Source: JBJXHB01 sp046160725 (GTDB taxonomy: Bacteria > Pseudomonadota > Gammaproteobacteria > Burkholderiales > Burkholderiaceae_C). Taken from it: a DNA stretch of 13,483 bases. The DNA lies in contig JBJXHB010000318.1 of assembly GCA_046160725.1 (NCBI GenBank), positions 1 through 13,483 on the forward strand. The letters run 5' to 3'. Below, in pieces: positions 5,805 to 13,483 of this stretch. Below the pieces are notes generated by a model. That model made no database searches and had not been told where the DNA came from. It saw only the letters and a list, made by a program, of their open reading frames with translations. The first letter of the stretch is position 1. Each line of letters opens with the position of its first letter. A program made the position numbers and the translations under genes.

Positions 5805-8030
5805 ATGTTTCCGGGTCTCCTGCGTGCCATGGCACGCCTGCTGTCGGCAGCGCTGCTGCTGGGCGCGGCCGCCTGCGACAACAGCCCCTGGCACCGCGGC
5901 GCCGCTGGCCAGAACACCATCTACGCGGCGATGCAGGAGAACACGCCGCGCCATGTCGACCCGACGGCCTCCTACTGGACCAACGACACGGCCGTCACGT
6001 TCCAGGTCTACGAGCCGCCCTACGGCTATCACTATCTCAAGCGGCCGTTCGAGCTGGTGCCCAAGTCGGCCGAGCGCGTGGTCGCACCCCGCTACCTGGA
6101 CAAGAACGGCGCGGCGCTTCCGGACGACGCTCCGGGCGAGCAGGTGGCCGAGAGCGTCTACGACATCCCCATCAAGCGTGGCATCCGCTACCAGCCGCAT
6201 CCAGCTTTTGCGCAGGACGAGCGCGGTGCGTATCGCTACCACGCCATGCGCCCTGGTGACCTGGGGCAGCGCAAGACGCCACTGGACTTCGAGCACCCGG
6301 GCACGCGCGAGCTGGTGGCCGAGGACTTCGTCTATGCCCTCAAGCGCCACGCCACGACGCGCATCACGACGCCGATCTTCGGCCTGTTCAGCGAGTACGT
6401 GGTCGGCCTGAAGGAATACGGTGAGCTGATCAAGGCCGAGGATGCCAAGATGCGGGCCGGCCACGACCCGTCCAACCCGGACCGGCCGTTCCTGGACTTC
6501 CGCCGCTGGCCGCTGGCCGGTGCCAGCGCGCCCGAGAAGCATGTCCTGCGCATCCGCATCAAGGGCAAGTACCCGCAGTGGAAGTACTGGATGCAGATGA
6601 CCTTCCTGGCGCCGGTGCCCTGGGAGGCCGATGCCTTCTATGCCCAGCCCGGCCTGGCGGCGGCCGGCATCTCGCTGGACACATGGCCGGTGGGCACCGG
6701 GCCCTTCATGGTGACGACCTTCGAGAAGGACCGCCGCATCGTGATGGACCGCAACCCGCACTACCGCGGCGAGCCCTATCCCTGCGAGGGCAGCGATGCC
6801 GACCGCAAGGCCGGCCTGCTGGAGGACTGCGGCAAGAAGACACCCTTCGCCGACCGCATCGTCATCGTCGTCGAGCGCGAGAGCACGCCGCAGCGCGCCA
6901 AGTTCCGCGACGGCTTCTATGACTTCCAGGACTTCGACCGCACCGACTCCGGCCTGGCCTATCTGGTGGAGGCGCTGGACTCCGACCGGGTGCGGGCGCA
7001 GTACCGGGAGCGGGGTTTCGACTTTCCGAAGTACTCCGACGTCAACAGCTACATCCTGGGCTTCAACATGCTGGACCCGGTGCTGGGCCATGCCAAGGAC
7101 GCCCGGCAGGCCGAGCGCAACCGCCGGTTGCGCCAGGCCATCACCATCGCGATGGACTGGGAGGAATACTCGACCATCTTCCCCAAGAAGGCCGGCGTCA
7201 CTGCGCAGACGCCGTTGCCCCCCGGCATCTTCGGCTCGCGCGAGGGCACGGCCGAGGGCGTCAACCCGGTCACCCATGAGTGGGTCGGCGGCCAGGCCCG
7301 GCGCCGCACGATCGAGCATGCCCGCAAGCTGATGGCCGATGCCGGCTGGCCCGGCGGGCGCGATGCCGCGACCGGCCGCCAGATGGTGCTGAACTACGAC
7401 TTCTATGCACCGCCGACGCCGGAGCGCAAGCCGGAGATCGACTGGGTGGTGCGCCAGTTCGCCAAGCTGGGCATCCAGCTGGAGGTGCGGGCGACCGACA
7501 ACAACCAGTTCCAGGACAAGGTGCGCAAGGGCAAGCACCAGGTGTTCTGGTCGGGCTGGAATGCCGACTATCCCGACGCCGAGAATTTCCTGTTCCTGCT
7601 GTACGGCCCCAATGCCAAAAGCGTGTCTGACGGCGAGAACACAGCCAACTACCAGAACCCGGACTTCGACCGCCTGTTTGCCCAGCTGAAAATGCTGGAC
7701 GACGGGCCGGCCAAGCAGGCCATCATCGACCAGATGGTGCGCGTGCTGCAGGAGGACGCGCCCTGGAGCATGGGCTTCTATCCGTATGCCTCGACAGCGG
7801 TGCAAGGCTGGGTCAAGAACTCCAGGCCGGCAATCCTGATCCGCGACCATGGGCGCTACCTGCGGCTGGACACCACCCAGCGCGCCGCTGCCTTGTCGAC
7901 CTGGAACCAGCCGCGCTGGTGGCCGGTGGCATTGATACTCGTCGCCGTGGTGGGGTTGGTCTGGGCCGCGCGCGTGCAGCTGCGCCGACGTGAGCGCACC
8001 GACGGCCGCGGCCGCGTGCTCCAGGCCTGA
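5805..8030 (+). CDS. Peptide-type ABC transporter substrate-binding protein with N-terminal lipobox and C-terminal membrane helix
   Basis: The 741-residue protein belongs to solute-binding family 5 (PF00496; DppA/OppA-like), which bind peptides and similar solutes outside the inner membrane. The signal region is followed by Cys24 in LLGAAACDN; Asp at +2 is the classic E. coli signal for staying in the inner membrane. Domain hallmarks are DPTASYWTNDTAVTFQVYEP near the start, ELVAEDFVYALKRHATT, a TWPVGTGPFMVTTFEKDRRI block with MDRNPHYRG (~300-325), and RRLRQAITIAMDW, YDFYAPP, VFWSGWNADYPDAENFLFLLYG in the second half. At ~740 residues it is longer than typical DppA (~535). The extra length comes from inserts such as 60-210. 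The last 38 residues form a membrane helix (WPVALILVAVVGLVWAA, ~706-722) followed by an Arg-rich tail. ATG 5805 is chosen for the promoter position; ATG 5829 is an alternative that shortens the signal. It is the first gene of the importer operon. Confidence 0.93.
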   Translation: MFPGLLRAMARLLSAALLLGAAACDNSPWHRGAAGQNTIYAAMQENTPRHVDPTASYWTNDTAVTFQVYEPPYGYHYLKRPFELVPKSAERVVAPRYLDKNGAALPDDAPGEQVAESVYDIPIKRGIRYQPHPAFAQDERGAYRYHAMRPGDLGQRKTPLDFEHPGTRELVAEDFVYALKRHATTRITTPIFGLFSEYVVGLKEYGELIKAEDAKMRAGHDPSNPDRPFLDFRRWPLAGASAPEKHVLRIRIKGKYPQWKYWMQMTFLAPVPWEADAFYAQPGLAAAGISLDTWPVGTGPFMVTTFEKDRRIVMDRNPHYRGEPYPCEGSDADRKAGLLEDCGKKTPFADRIVIVVERESTPQRAKFRDGFYDFQDFDRTDSGLAYLVEALDSDRVRAQYRERGFDFPKYSDVNSYILGFNMLDPVLGHAKDARQAERNRRLRQAITIAMDWEEYSTIFPKKAGVTAQTPLPPGIFGSREGTAEGVNPVTHEWVGGQARRRTIEHARKLMADAGWPGGRDAATGRQMVLNYDFYAPPTPERKPEIDWVVRQFAKLGIQLEVRATDNNQFQDKVRKGKHQVFWSGWNADYPDAENFLFLLYGPNAKSVSDGENTANYQNPDFDRLFAQLKMLDDGPAKQAIIDQMVRVLQEDAPWSMGFYPYASTAVQGWVKNSRPAILIRDHGRYLRLDTTQRAAALSTWNQPRWWPVALILVAVVGLVWAARVQLRRRERTDGRGRVLQA

Positions 8031-8056
8031 CGCCCGACGGGACCCGCAGCATCGCC

Positions 8057-9040
8057 ATGGCCACCTTCATCCTGCGCCGCCTGCTGTACGGCCTGCTGGT
8101 CCTGGTCGGCGTCAACCTGGCCACGTTCTTCCTGTTCTTCACGGTCAACACGCCGGACGACATGGCGCGTCTGAACATCGGCGGCAAGCGTGTGACGCAG
8201 GAGCTGATCGACCGCTGGAAGTCCGAGCGAGGCTATGACAAGCCGCTGTACGTCAACACCGCGAAGGTCGGTACCGAGCGCATCACCGAGACCATCTTCT
8301 GGGAACGGTCGGTGTCGCTGTTCACGCTGAAGTTCGGCCGTGCCGACAGCGAGGCCGCCGGCGACCTGGGCGACGAGGTGGCGCGCCGCATGTGGGTGAG
8401 CGTGCAGCTGGCGCTGCCGATCTTTATCCTGCAGGTGATCGCCAGCGTGTCGTTCGCGCTGTGGCTGGTGATGCTGCGCGGTACCCGGCTGGACCTGGCC
8501 GGCGTGGTGCTGTGCGTGGTGCTGCTGTCGATCTCGGCGCTGTTCTACATCATCGTCGGACAGTTCCTGTTCTCGCGGGTGCTCAAGCTGGTGCCCATCT
8601 CCGGCTGGACCGGCGGGCTGGACCTGCTGCGTTTCCTGGTCCTGCCGGTGCTGCTGTCGGCGTTGTCGCGGCTGGGCACCGAGGCCCGCCTGTACCGGGC
8701 TATGTTCCTGGAGGAGATCGGCCGCGACTATGTCCGCACCGCCCGGGCCAAGGGCCTGGCCGAGAGCGTGGTGCTGTGGCGCCATGTGCTGCGCAATGCG
8801 CTGATTCCCATCATCACCAGTGCCGGTGGCTATCTGCCCTATGTCGTCATGGGCAGCCTGGTGTTCGAGAGCTTCTTCGGCATCCCCGGGCTGGGCGCCT
8901 TCGTGATCGAGGCCATCGGCAAGCAGGACTTCGCCATCGTGCGCACCATGGTCTTCGTCGGCTCGGTGCTGTACATCGCCAGCTACATGCTGGTCGATAT
9001 CGCCTACACCTGGGTCGACCCCCGGGTGCGGCTGGGTTGA
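8057..9040 (+). CDS. ABC transporter permease, DppB-like
   Basis: This is one of two inner-membrane channel subunits of the importer. The 327-residue protein begins with the short basic segment MATFILRRLLYG and a first helix (~9-29), as in DppB/OppB. About 80 residues of external loop follow (~30-112), including NTPDDMARLNIGG and ERGYDKPLY. The conserved five-helix permease core (PF00528) starts at ~115. The cytoplasmic EAA loop that docks the ATPase is YVRTARAKGLAESVVLWRHV (225-244), followed by LRNALIPII. Further family motifs are FESFFGIPGLG and the final DIAYTWVDPRVRLG, which matches the standard D..Y...DPR.R end. It lies 26 bases after the binding protein gene and five bases before the second permease. 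The ribosome binding site is weak, suggesting coupling to upstream translation. Confidence 0.95.
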   Translation: MATFILRRLLYGLLVLVGVNLATFFLFFTVNTPDDMARLNIGGKRVTQELIDRWKSERGYDKPLYVNTAKVGTERITETIFWERSVSLFTLKFGRADSEAAGDLGDEVARRMWVSVQLALPIFILQVIASVSFALWLVMLRGTRLDLAGVVLCVVLLSISALFYIIVGQFLFSRVLKLVPISGWTGGLDLLRFLVLPVLLSALSRLGTEARLYRAMFLEEIGRDYVRTARAKGLAESVVLWRHVLRNALIPIITSAGGYLPYVVMGSLVFESFFGIPGLGAFVIEAIGKQDFAIVRTMVFVGSVLYIASYMLVDIAYTWVDPRVRLG

Positions 9041-9045
9041 GCGGC

Positions 9046-10494
9046 ATGCCCAAGCTGGTCGTGCTGTGGACCGATGCGGCCATCTGGCTGCTGGTGGTCA
9101 GCGCCATCGCATACGGCGTGATGGTGCTGAGGCGGCCCAACCTGGCCGCGACCTGGCGCCGGGTGTTCTGCAATGCGCCGGCGCTGGGCTCCACGGTGCT
9201 GCTGCTGGCCTGCCTGCTGGTGACCCTGGCCGACAGCGTCCACTACCGCGCCGCGCTGCCGCCTGCGTCGGCTGTGGCGGGCAAGGCGCCGGTGGCCGCC
9301 GCCTATGACGCGCAGGTGCGCTCGCTGCTGGACGCACTGCTGGCCCGGCAGCTGGCGGCGCGGGAGACCACCTATTCGCTGCCGCTGGCCTTCTCGAGCT
9401 ACACCAAGGAATCGATTGAAGCTGCCGGCGGCCTGGTGCGCCAGGCGCCGCGCCTGCAGCATGGCGGGGTGCACCTGAAGGACCCGGCCAACCAATGGGC
9501 CGGCGATGTCGGCCTGCGCGCGGCCGTGGGACTGGCCGGTGGCCTGGCCGCTGGCCTGTTGATGTGCGCCGCCGTCATCGCGCTGACGGCCCGCATGGCG
9601 CGCACCAGCTGGAGCGCCATGGCCGCCGCGGTGCGGCATGGCGAGACCGCCATCCCGTGGCGCGTGGCCATGTTGACCTTGGTCGTGCTGTGCGCGTTGA
9701 CGGGGCCGGTGGTGGCGCTGATGGGCCACTACCACGTGCTGGGCACCGACGTGACCGGCAACGACGTGCTGGTGCAGACGCTCAAGAGCATCCGCACCGC
9801 CTTCGTTATCGGCGCGCTGGCCACGCTGGCCACGCTGCCGCTGGCGGTGGTGTTGGGGCTGCTGGCGGGCTGGTACCGCGGCTGGGTGGACGAGGCGGTG
9901 CAGTACCTGTACACGGTGCTGTCGTCCATACCCAACATCCTGTTGATCGCGGCCTGCGTGCTGATGGTCCAGGTGTTCCTGGACAAGCATCCCGAGCTGT
10001 TCGAGACCGGCCTGGAGCGGGCCGACTTGAAGCTCTTTTTGCTGTGCATGGTGCTGGGGCTGACGGGCTGGGCCGGGCTGTGCCGCCTGCTGCGCGCCGA
10101 GACGCTGAAGCTGCGCGAGCTGGAGTACGTGCAGGCGGCACAGGCCTTCGGCGTCGCCGACATGCGCATCCTGCGGCGCCACCTGTTCCCGAACGTCGCG
10201 CACCTGATGCTGATCGTCACCGTGCTGGAGTTCTCGTCGCTGATCTTGTACGAGGCCGTGCTGTCCTATGTCGGCGTCGGCGTCGACCCGACCATGAACA
10301 GCTTCGGCGGCATGATCAATTACGCCCGCAACGAGATGAGCCGAGACCCGGTGATCTGGTGGCCGTTCGCATCCGCCTTCTGCTTCATGGTGACCCTGGT
10401 GCTGGCCGCCAACCTTTTTGCCGACGGCGTGCGCGATGCATTCGACCCGCGCAGCCGCGTGGCACGGCCACGGCTGCGCCGGGCGACGACATGA
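9046..10494 (+). CDS. ABC transporter permease, DppC-like, with enlarged N-terminal half
   Basis: This is the second channel subunit. The 482-residue protein is much longer than the usual ~300 for DppC/OppC. The C-terminal part is standard: HVLGTDVTGNDVLVQTLKS at 230-248 (the family LGTD..G.D motif), the PF00528 core, and the EAA loop YVQAAQAFGVADMRILRRHL from 361, followed by FPNVAHLM. It ends in ANLFADGVRDAFDPR. The N-terminal ~200 residues are additional: helices at ~11-28 and ~48-65, a ~90-residue soluble segment (66-157, containing RETTYSLPLAFSSYTKESIE) and a helix at ~158-180, before the normal first helix of the family (~206-226). The soluble segment is probably periplasmic and next to the binding protein. 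The start is five bases after the previous stop. Reading in frame further upstream overlaps the first permease and is not credible. Confidence 0.94.
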   Translation: MPKLVVLWTDAAIWLLVVSAIAYGVMVLRRPNLAATWRRVFCNAPALGSTVLLLACLLVTLADSVHYRAALPPASAVAGKAPVAAAYDAQVRSLLDALLARQLAARETTYSLPLAFSSYTKESIEAAGGLVRQAPRLQHGGVHLKDPANQWAGDVGLRAAVGLAGGLAAGLLMCAAVIALTARMARTSWSAMAAAVRHGETAIPWRVAMLTLVVLCALTGPVVALMGHYHVLGTDVTGNDVLVQTLKSIRTAFVIGALATLATLPLAVVLGLLAGWYRGWVDEAVQYLYTVLSSIPNILLIAACVLMVQVFLDKHPELFETGLERADLKLFLLCMVLGLTGWAGLCRLLRAETLKLRELEYVQAAQAFGVADMRILRRHLFPNVAHLMLIVTVLEFSSLILYEAVLSYVGVGVDPTMNSFGGMINYARNEMSRDPVIWWPFASAFCFMVTLVLAANLFADGVRDAFDPRSRVARPRLRRATT

Positions 10495-10507
10495 GGACCC
10501 AGCCGCC

Positions 10508-12352
10508 ATGTTGAACATCGACGAGCTGCGGGTCGAGCTGGATGCCGATGCCGGCGTGGTGCGGGCCATCGATGCCCTGCGCCTGAGCATCGACCGTGGC
10601 GAGACGTTTGCGCTGGTGGGCGAGAGCGGCTGCGGCAAGAGCATGACGGCATTGGCGCTCATGCGGCTGCTGCCGGAGAGCGGCAGCGTCACGGCCGGCC
10701 GGGTGCAGCTGGACCAGCAGGACCTGCTGGACCTGCCCGAATCCGCCATGCGGCGCCTGCGCGGCCGGCGCATGGCCATGATCTTTCAGGAACCCGGCAC
10801 CAGCCTGAACCCGGTGCTGCGGGTCGGCGACCAGATCATCGAGGCGATCGAGACCCACACCGCGCTGCGCGGCGAGGCCGCGCGCGAGAAGGCCAACGAC
10901 TGGATGCGCCGCGTCGGCATCCCGGAGCCCGAGCGGCGCATCGACGACTACCCATTCCGCATGAGCGGCGGCCAGAAGCAGCGCGTGATGATCTCCATGG
11001 CGCTGGACGGTGAGCCCGACCTGCTGGTGGCCGACGAGCCCACCACGGCGCTGGACGTGACCATCCAGCAACAGATCCTGGACCTGCTGAAGCAACTGCA
11101 GGCCGAGACCGGCATGGCCCTGCTGCTGATCACCCACGACCTGGCGGTGGTCAGCGGCATGGCCCATCGAGTGGCCCTGATGTACGCCGGCCAGATCATC
11201 GAGGTCGCGCCGGCGGCCGGCTTCTTTGCAGCGCCGCGCCACCCCTATGCGCAGGCGCTGCTGCGCGCCCTGCCGGACGCGGCCCAGCGTGGCATGCCCT
11301 TGATGGCCATCGGCGGCACGGTGCCGGCCCTGACGCAGGCCTTTGCCGGCTGCCGGTTTGCGCCGCGTTGCGCGGCCGCGCAACCCGCCTGCGCCACCAC
11401 GCTGCCACCGGTGGTGACGGTGGGCGAAGCCGAGGTGCGCTGCCTGAGGCACGCGCCGGGGGCAGACCCGCTGCCCTTGCATGTGTCTCCGGCCGAAGCC
11501 GTGGCCACTGCGGCGACGCCGGCGGCCAGCAGCCAGGCTGGGACAGAACCGCTGTTGCGGGTGCAGGGCCTGCATGTGCGGTTTCCGATCCGCCGCGGCC
11601 TGCTGCAACGGGCGGCGGGGCATCACCATGCGGTCCGGGACGTCAGCTTCGACATCTACCGCGGCCGCACGCTGGCGCTGGTGGGCGAGAGCGGCTGTGG
11701 CAAGACGACCACCGGCAAGGCCATCGTCCAGTTGCTGCGCCACCAGGCCGACATCGAGGGCACCGCCGTGCTGGACGGGCGCGACCTGTTCAGCCTGTCC
11801 GGCGACGCCCTGGTGCAGGCGCGACGCGAGGTGCAGATCATTTTCCAGGACCCTTTCGCATCGCTGGACCCGCGCATGCGGGTGCTGGAGATCCTGGAGG
11901 AGGGGCTGCAGGCCCTGCGCCCGGAGATGGACGCGGCGCAGCGCCTGGCGCGCCTGCAGCAGCTGGTGCAGCGGGTGGGCCTGCGCCCGGATGCGCTGGA
12001 GCGCTTTCCGCATGAGTTCTCGGGCGGGCAGCGCCAGCGCATCGCCATCGCGCGCGCGCTGGCGGTTCAGCCGCGGCTGATCGTCTGCGACGAGCCGACC
12101 TCGGCATTGGATGTCTCGGTGCAGGCGCAGATCCTGAACCTGCTGAAGGAGCTGCAGGCCGAGTTCGGCCTGTCCTATCTCTTCATCACCCACAACATCG
12201 GTGTCGTCGAATACATCGCCGACGACGTGGCGGTGATGCGTGCCGGCGCGCTGGAGGAATCCGGGCCGGCGGCGACGGTGCTGCAGGCGCCGCAGCAGGC
12301 CTACACCCGCGCCTTGCTGGCATCGGTGCCGCGGCTGCGGCGGGCGGCGTGA
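10508..12352 (+). CDS. Fused double ATPase of peptide ABC transporter (DppD-DppF type)
   Basis: The 614-residue protein carries two complete ABC ATPase domains in tandem, as in E. coli YejF and GsiA, and would power the importer as a single polypeptide. N-half: Walker A GESGCGKS at 38-45, signature MSGGQKQRV at 152-160, Walker B LLVADEP with Asp176/Glu177, and the switch His in ITHD. C-half: Walker A GESGCGKT at 393-400, signature FSGGQRQRI at 504-512, Walker B LIVCDEP with Asp528/Glu529, and ITHN. Between them is the oligopeptide-transporter extension (PF08352) with four cysteines, C282-x5-C288-x6-C295-x16-C312, then an Ala/Thr linker (~320-345). The C-half ends soon after AYTRALLASVP and lacks this extension. 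A GAGGA sequence lies ten bases before the start, overlapping the stop of the second permease. The stop overlaps the next gene's GTG by four bases. Confidence 0.96.
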   Translation: MLNIDELRVELDADAGVVRAIDALRLSIDRGETFALVGESGCGKSMTALALMRLLPESGSVTAGRVQLDQQDLLDLPESAMRRLRGRRMAMIFQEPGTSLNPVLRVGDQIIEAIETHTALRGEAAREKANDWMRRVGIPEPERRIDDYPFRMSGGQKQRVMISMALDGEPDLLVADEPTTALDVTIQQQILDLLKQLQAETGMALLLITHDLAVVSGMAHRVALMYAGQIIEVAPAAGFFAAPRHPYAQALLRALPDAAQRGMPLMAIGGTVPALTQAFAGCRFAPRCAAAQPACATTLPPVVTVGEAEVRCLRHAPGADPLPLHVSPAEAVATAATPAASSQAGTEPLLRVQGLHVRFPIRRGLLQRAAGHHHAVRDVSFDIYRGRTLALVGESGCGKTTTGKAIVQLLRHQADIEGTAVLDGRDLFSLSGDALVQARREVQIIFQDPFASLDPRMRVLEILEEGLQALRPEMDAAQRLARLQQLVQRVGLRPDALERFPHEFSGGQRQRIAIARALAVQPRLIVCDEPTSALDVSVQAQILNLLKELQAEFGLSYLFITHNIGVVEYIADDVAVMRAGALEESGPAATVLQAPQQAYTRALLASVPRLRRAA

Positions 12353-13483
12353 CCGGGCACGAGGCGGCCGCGCTGTTCCAGCGTGGCGTGGGCGCATTGC
12401 AGGCTGGAGATGCGCGCTCGGCGCGTGGCTTGCTGTCAACGATCACCCAGGCCGGGCTGGCCGACACGGCGACATGGCTCGCGCTGGCGCAGGCCTGTCT
12501 GATGCTGCGGGACACGGCGGCCGCCGGCCAGGCGCTGGACCAGGCGTTGGCCCGGGAGCCGCGCAACCTGACGGCGTTGATGGCCAAGGCGGACCTGCTG
12601 CACCTGCAGGGTGACGGCCGTGGCGCCGCTGCGTTCTATGCCGCTGTGCTGCGGCACGGCCAGGCCGACCCGGCGCTGCCGGACGCCTTCCAGCCCATGC
12701 TGGCCAGGGCCCGGGCAGCCAGCGAGAAACTGGCCTTGGCCTTTGAGGCGCGCCTGCGCGCCGACCTGGGCTGCAGCGGCGAGCCGGCCCGCTCTGCCCG
12801 CTTTGAGCAGTCACTCGAGCTGCTGTCAGGCCGCCGCCAGCGCTATTTTCAGAACCCCAAGATCTACTGCTTCCCCGAGCTGCCCCAGATCCAGTTCTAC
12901 GACCGTGCGCTGTTCCCGTGGATGGACGCGCTGGAGGCCTCCACCGATGCCATCCGGGCCGAGCTGGAGGCGGTCTTGCGCGAGGGCCGCGACATCGACC
13001 CCTATGTCCGTCGTGACCCGAGTCGCCCCGGCACCGCCGGCGGCGGCATGGTCGATAACCCGGACTGGAGCGCCTACTACTTGTGGCGCAACGGCGAGCC
13101 GGTGGCCGAGCATGTGGCCCGTTGCCCGCAGACGATGGCGGCACTGGAGGCCGTGCCACTGACCCGCATGCCGGGCCGGTCGCCGTCCATCCTGTTCTCG
13201 GTCCTGCGGCCCGGCGCCCGGATACCGCCGCACAGCGGGCTGGTCAACACGCGTTTGATCTGCCACCTGCCCCTGGTCGTGCCGCCGGGCTGTGGCTTCC
13301 GCGTCGGCAACGAGACCCGGGCCTGGGTCGAGGGGCGGGCCTGGGCCTTCGACGACACGATCGAGCACGAGGCGTGGAACGACAGCGACCAGACGCGCGT
13401 GATATTGCTGTTCGAAATCTGGCGACCCGAGCTGACCGATGCCGAGCGTGACTGGGTCTGCCGCCTGTTCGAGGCCATCGACC
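12349..13483 (+). CDS. Helical-repeat plus aspartyl/asparaginyl beta-hydroxylase-like dioxygenase; 3' end outside window
   Basis: The frame opens at GTG 12349, whose GTGA overlaps the ATPase stop, and stays open for 378 codons to the window edge. Residues ~1-140 form Ala/Leu-rich helix pairs of the tetratricopeptide kind (for example FQRGVGALQAGDARSARGLL, TWLALAQACLMLRD). A middle region (~160-290) includes FFPELPQIQ-like CFPELPQIQFYDR and MVDNPDWSAYYLW, as in the AspH/PF05118 family. The catalytic jelly-roll shows PPHSGLVNTRLICHLPL with iron ligand His295, then VGNETRAWVEG, FDDTIEHEAWN with iron ligand His340, and TRVILLFEIWRP with Arg350, the likely 2-oxoglutarate contact. AspH enzymes need only two His for iron, so the missing acidic ligand is normal. 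It should be a Fe(II)/2-oxoglutarate-dependent hydroxylase. Its substrate is unknown: a protein Asp/Asn residue, a peptide, or an acyl chain (LpxO-like) are options. There is no signal peptide. Confidence 0.93.
   Translation, partial: MTGHEAAALFQRGVGALQAGDARSARGLLSTITQAGLADTATWLALAQACLMLRDTAAAGQALDQALAREPRNLTALMAKADLLHLQGDGRGAAAFYAAVLRHGQADPALPDAFQPMLARARAASEKLALAFEARLRADLGCSGEPARSARFEQSLELLSGRRQRYFQNPKIYCFPELPQIQFYDRALFPWMDALEASTDAIRAELEAVLREGRDIDPYVRRDPSRPGTAGGGMVDNPDWSAYYLWRNGEPVAEHVARCPQTMAALEAVPLTRMPGRSPSILFSVLRPGARIPPHSGLVNTRLICHLPLVVPPGCGFRVGNETRAWVEGRAWAFDDTIEHEAWNDSDQTRVILLFEIWRPELTDAERDWVCRLFEAID

Noticed and set aside
5619..7850. 743-codon open frame on the minus strand opposite the substrate-binding protein
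   Set aside because: A mirror of a real gene in GC-rich DNA; the translation is rich in His, Arg, Gly and Gln, with no recognisable domain, while the plus strand encodes a complete known family.
8392..9045. Extended 700-codon form of the second permease
   Set aside because: It overlaps the first permease in another frame with non-hydrophobic, Arg/Ala/Gly-rich sequence; the membrane protein starts at 9046.
9004..10779. 591-codon open frame on the minus strand opposite the second permease
   Set aside because: Low-complexity Gln/His/Arg-rich translation spanning two genes on the other strand; no domain.
10385..12439. 684-codon open frame on the minus strand opposite the ATPase gene
   Set aside because: Same effect of codon bias; low-complexity His/Gln/Arg/Ala sequence without motifs, and the plus strand holds two full ABC ATPase domains.
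12611..13162. 183-codon open frame and other small plus-strand frames at the right end
   Set aside because: Out-of-frame shadows of the dioxygenase gene, which is open from 12349 to the window edge and has a clear catalytic domain.

Overview
The window is GC-rich chromosomal DNA. It looks like a betaproteobacterium of the order Burkholderiales, with the Leptothrix/Rubrivivax/Roseateles/Comamonadaceae neighbourhood most likely. The reasons are the very high GC third positions, a PEP-CTERM (exosortase-sorted) protein, a TAGAAT-type -10 element directly against a start codon, and the protein families present. The genus is inference; no rRNA or tRNA gene is present.

Layout. (1) Positions 1-881 hold the 3' part of guaA (GMP synthase). 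(2) Positions 882-1218 are non-coding: a perfect 13-bp-stem hairpin just after the guaA stop, then two and a half tandem copies of a ~62-bp repeat whose core is itself a hairpin. (3) Positions 1219-2282 hold a short two-gene operon: a lipoprotein with a DUF1579-like WLG.W core, then an exported YCII-domain protein, joined by an ATGA overlap. (4) Positions 2365-3120 on the minus strand hold a PEP-CTERM exported protein, convergent to the previous operon. (5) Positions 3328-3705 hold an orphan small protein. (6) Positions 3808-5754 hold three genes with overlapping ends: a DUF2087 protein, tadA (tRNA adenosine deaminase) and an LdcA-type LD-carboxypeptidase (S66). (7) From 5805 to the window end runs a peptide-type ABC importer operon: substrate-binding protein, DppB-like permease, enlarged DppC-like permease, and a DppD-DppF fused double ATPase. 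Its stop codon overlaps the GTG start of an aspartyl/asparaginyl beta-hydroxylase-like dioxygenase that runs off the right edge.

How the genes may work together. The importer genes are closely spaced (gaps of 26, 5 and 13 bp, then a 4-bp overlap), so they are probably one transcript. The binding protein has a lipobox cysteine followed by Asp (an inner-membrane retention signal in E. coli) and also a C-terminal membrane helix, so it is likely held at the inner membrane beside the permeases. LD-carboxypeptidase releases D-Ala from murein tetrapeptides, and a peptide importer lies directly downstream. A murein-peptide recycling link is attractive but is inference from proximity only.

The least ordinary points are the tandem hairpin repeat behind guaA, the doubly anchored binding protein, the dioxygenase translationally coupled to a peptide importer, and the cysteine cluster present in only one half of the fused ATPase. 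I did not find convincing evidence of a wholly new defence or mobile system.
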